Positions 5,843-6,694 of a stretch of 6,694 nucleotides of DNA are shown here, piece after piece. Under the pieces are notes generated by a model. It saw nothing but the letters and a program-made list of their open reading frames with translations, had not been told where the DNA came from and did not search any database. Every line of letters begins with the position of its first letter. Within the stretch, counting starts at the first letter, position 1. The stretch is from NCBI GenBank assembly GCA_030452775.1, contig JAKDLQ010000125.1:1-6694 (forward strand), in the 5' to 3' direction. The stretch is from Micrococcales bacterium (lineage in GTDB: Bacteria > Actinomycetota > Actinomycetes > Actinomycetales > Dermatophilaceae). Position numbers and translations under genes: made by a program.

Positions 5843-5865
5843 ACGGCATGCGTGGTGGATGCCGT
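5843..5865 (-). terminator. possible hairpin between the DUF6069-like and YGSNL genes
   Basis: ACGGCAT (5843-5849) and ATGCCGT (5859-5865) make a perfect 7-bp stem with a 9-nt loop. GGCG (5835-5838) and CGCC (5866-5869) could extend it across a 4-nt bulge. It lies about 70 nt past the DUF6069-like stop and just upstream of the next - strand gene, so it could separate the two transcripts. No T-tract. Confidence 0.3.
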
Positions 5866-5932
5866 CGCCTGACGTCACTCCGCGTATGCAGCGGGTTTCG
5901 CGGGCATCGTGACTTGAGGCACTGCGCCCGCC

Positions 5933-6421
5933 TCAGCGCGGCGGCAGGCGAGTGCCGCGGTCGACGACGGTGCGAGCCATGACGGCCGAGAGCAGCGAGC
6001 CGATACCGATCCCGATGATGAGGTTGATGACCGCGACGGAGGCCTTGTCGGCCATCGTGCCTCCTCGCGAGAACGGGATGACCATGCTGATGACGGTGGC
6101 GAGGCCGACGATCCAGCCGAAGAAGGCCGTGGGGCGGGGCGTCGTGAGGCAGAGCGCGTGGGCCAGGCCAGTGGCCGCCAGTGCGAGAAGGACAGCCGTG
6201 AGTACGTAGTTCGCCGTGAAGGAATCGAACAGGGAGAGTAAGACGGTCGACCTGGCGATGTTGAGGCCCAGGATGCTGTTGGCGATGAGCACCCCGACCC
6301 AAGCCACGAGCCCGGAGACGACCGCCGTCGCGACGCCCCCCGCCCATAATCGTGGTGCGTCGACGACCATCCTCGGATCGGAATGGAATTCGTCGCCCGG
6401 CCGCATCGGCTGTGTCGTCAT
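5933..6421 (-). CDS. DUF6069-like four-helix membrane protein
   Basis: The 162-residue protein has a short hydrophilic N-terminus, then VDAPRLWAGG leading into TM1 (about 26-49), TM2 (about 68-90), the block TTPRPTAFFGWIVGLAT (93-109) opening TM3 (about 98-117), and TM4 (about 128-148) after DKASVAVINLIIGIGIGSLL. The VDAPRLWAGG start, the TTPRP-FFGW block and the INLIIGIGIGSLLS end together match my recollection of DUF6069, an uncharacterised actinobacterial membrane family. No catalytic motif is visible and no function is claimed. The start is well supported: CCAGGAGA lies 4 nt before the ATG at 6421. It is codirectional with the YGSNL gene, but a 145-nt gap with a dyad argues against a tight operon. 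Confidence 0.8.
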   Translation of the reverse strand: MTTQPMRPGDEFHSDPRMVVDAPRLWAGGVATAVVSGLVAWVGVLIANSILGLNIARSTVLLSLFDSFTANYVLTAVLLALAATGLAHALCLTTPRPTAFFGWIVGLATVISMVIPFSRGGTMADKASVAVINLIIGIGIGSLLSAVMARTVVDRGTRLPPR

Positions 6422-6425
6422 GCTG

Positions 6426-6433
6426 TCTCCTGG
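6426..6433 (-). promoter_or_regulatory. ribosome-binding site of the DUF6069-like gene
   Basis: On the - strand this reads CCAGGAGA, ending 4 nt before the ATG at 6421. It is a good Shine-Dalgarno match and decides the start. Confidence 0.75.
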
Positions 6434-6626
6434 CTATTCGATGCACATGGTCAGATCCCGTGTCACGACTGTACAAGCGGCAGACCCTGGGGCCTTGTCT
6501 ATCGGAGCAGTGGCGCGGCGTGACGGTCATCGACGATGGCTCGAAGGTCGATCGTGGGGGCAACTGCGAGAACCGGTCAGTCCCTGAACAGTCGCTTCAA
6601 CCGTGGGTGGGTCCCGGTCGTTACAT
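6434..6626. other. upstream region of the DUF6069-like gene with no clear gene
   Basis: No frame here shows a start with a ribosome-binding site or a recognisable protein. The part near 6434-6500 should hold the - strand promoter of the DUF6069-like gene, but I see no convincing -35/-10 pair. An imperfect dyad around 6461-6475 (TGTCACGACTGTACA) is a weak operator candidate. Confidence 0.5.
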
Positions 6627-6664
6627 GCTGTATGGCCTTCGGCCATGGTCGAAGGCCATACAGC
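6627..6664. terminator. perfect 15-bp hairpin, probable terminator at the right edge
   Basis: GCTGTATGGCCTTCG (6627-6641) pairs perfectly with CGAAGGCCATACAGC (6650-6664) around an 8-nt loop. On the - strand, a frame entering from the right edge ends at a TGA at 6676-6678 (last residues SARDG), so the stem would begin 11 nt after that stop. No long T-tract follows on either strand; CTTTGG on the + side is the closest. The left arm and loop can instead fold as ATGGCC-TTC-GGCCAT (6632-6646), excluding the long stem. Confidence 0.65.
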
Positions 6665-6675
6665 CTTTGGCGGGG

Positions 6676-6693
6676 TCATCCGTCGCGTGCGCT
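6676..6693 (-). CDS. possible 3' end of a gene entering from the right edge
   Basis: On the - strand the last bases read SARDG then TGA. Only five codons are visible, so no product can be named. The sole support is the strong hairpin placed as a terminator just after this stop. Another - strand frame stays open to a TAA at 6621-6623 but would run through the hairpin, which makes it less likely. Confidence 0.25.
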   Translation of the reverse strand, partial: SARDG

Positions 6694-6694
6694 C

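Noticed and set aside
5059..5982. Open frame on the + strand (307 codons) opposite the YGSNL gene
   Set aside because: Arg/Gly-rich composition without a domain; the - strand carries the YGSNL motif and a coherent protein.
5529..6563. Open frame on the - strand (344 codons) across the DUF6069-like and YGSNL genes
   Set aside because: It runs in a different frame through two better-supported genes on the same strand. Its product is Arg/His/Pro-rich and repetitive, with no family resemblance.
6645..6694. Start of a + strand gene at the ATG at 6645
   Set aside because: The frame is open to the edge, but it has no Shine-Dalgarno and the ATG lies inside a strong hairpin. Too little sequence remains to judge, so it is mentioned only as an alternative.

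Overview
This is a GC-rich, densely coded window with strongly G/C-biased third codon positions, GTG starts and several actinobacterial families: a class F-type sortase, an RskA-type anti-sigma factor, a DUF6069-like membrane protein and a MarR/MMPL pair. It looks like a chromosomal segment of a high-GC actinomycete. An Intrasporangiaceae-like genus is a guess from general style only. I see no mobile element, CRISPR array, tRNA or rRNA.

Left block (1-2050, + strand): the 3' part of a class F-type sortase, then an ECF sigma factor and its membrane-anchored zinc-type anti-sigma factor, whose gene overlaps the sigma gene by 14 nt. The sigma gene may have its own leaderless promoter just after the sortase stop. 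The natural reading is a cell-envelope module: a transpeptidase that anchors surface proteins, with a sigma/anti-sigma switch whose sensor domain lies outside the membrane, as in SigK/RskA. The sortase substrate is not in view.

Middle block (2108-4932): a MarR-family repressor on the - strand is divergent from a 703-residue MMPL/RND-type transporter on the + strand. An unusually AT-rich patch between and across their 5' ends (about 2755-2800) holds candidate promoter and operator sequences. The MarR reading frame carries an N-terminal extension of about 85 residues built partly from a 21-bp, frame-preserving tandem repeat that encodes Thr-His heptads. Whether this extension is translated is the main open annotation question.

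Right block (4933-6694): a convergent gap with dyads and a two-copy direct repeat, a gamma-glutamylcyclotransferase-like (YGSNL) protein on the - strand, a four-helix DUF6069-like membrane protein on the - strand, and about 270 nt without a clear gene. That last stretch ends in a perfect 15-bp hairpin containing a competing inner hairpin, probably the terminator of a gene entering from the right edge.

Most of the window is recognisable. The parts least explained by known families are the MarR heptad-repeat extension, the sortase/sigma/anti-sigma linkage and the right-edge hairpin.
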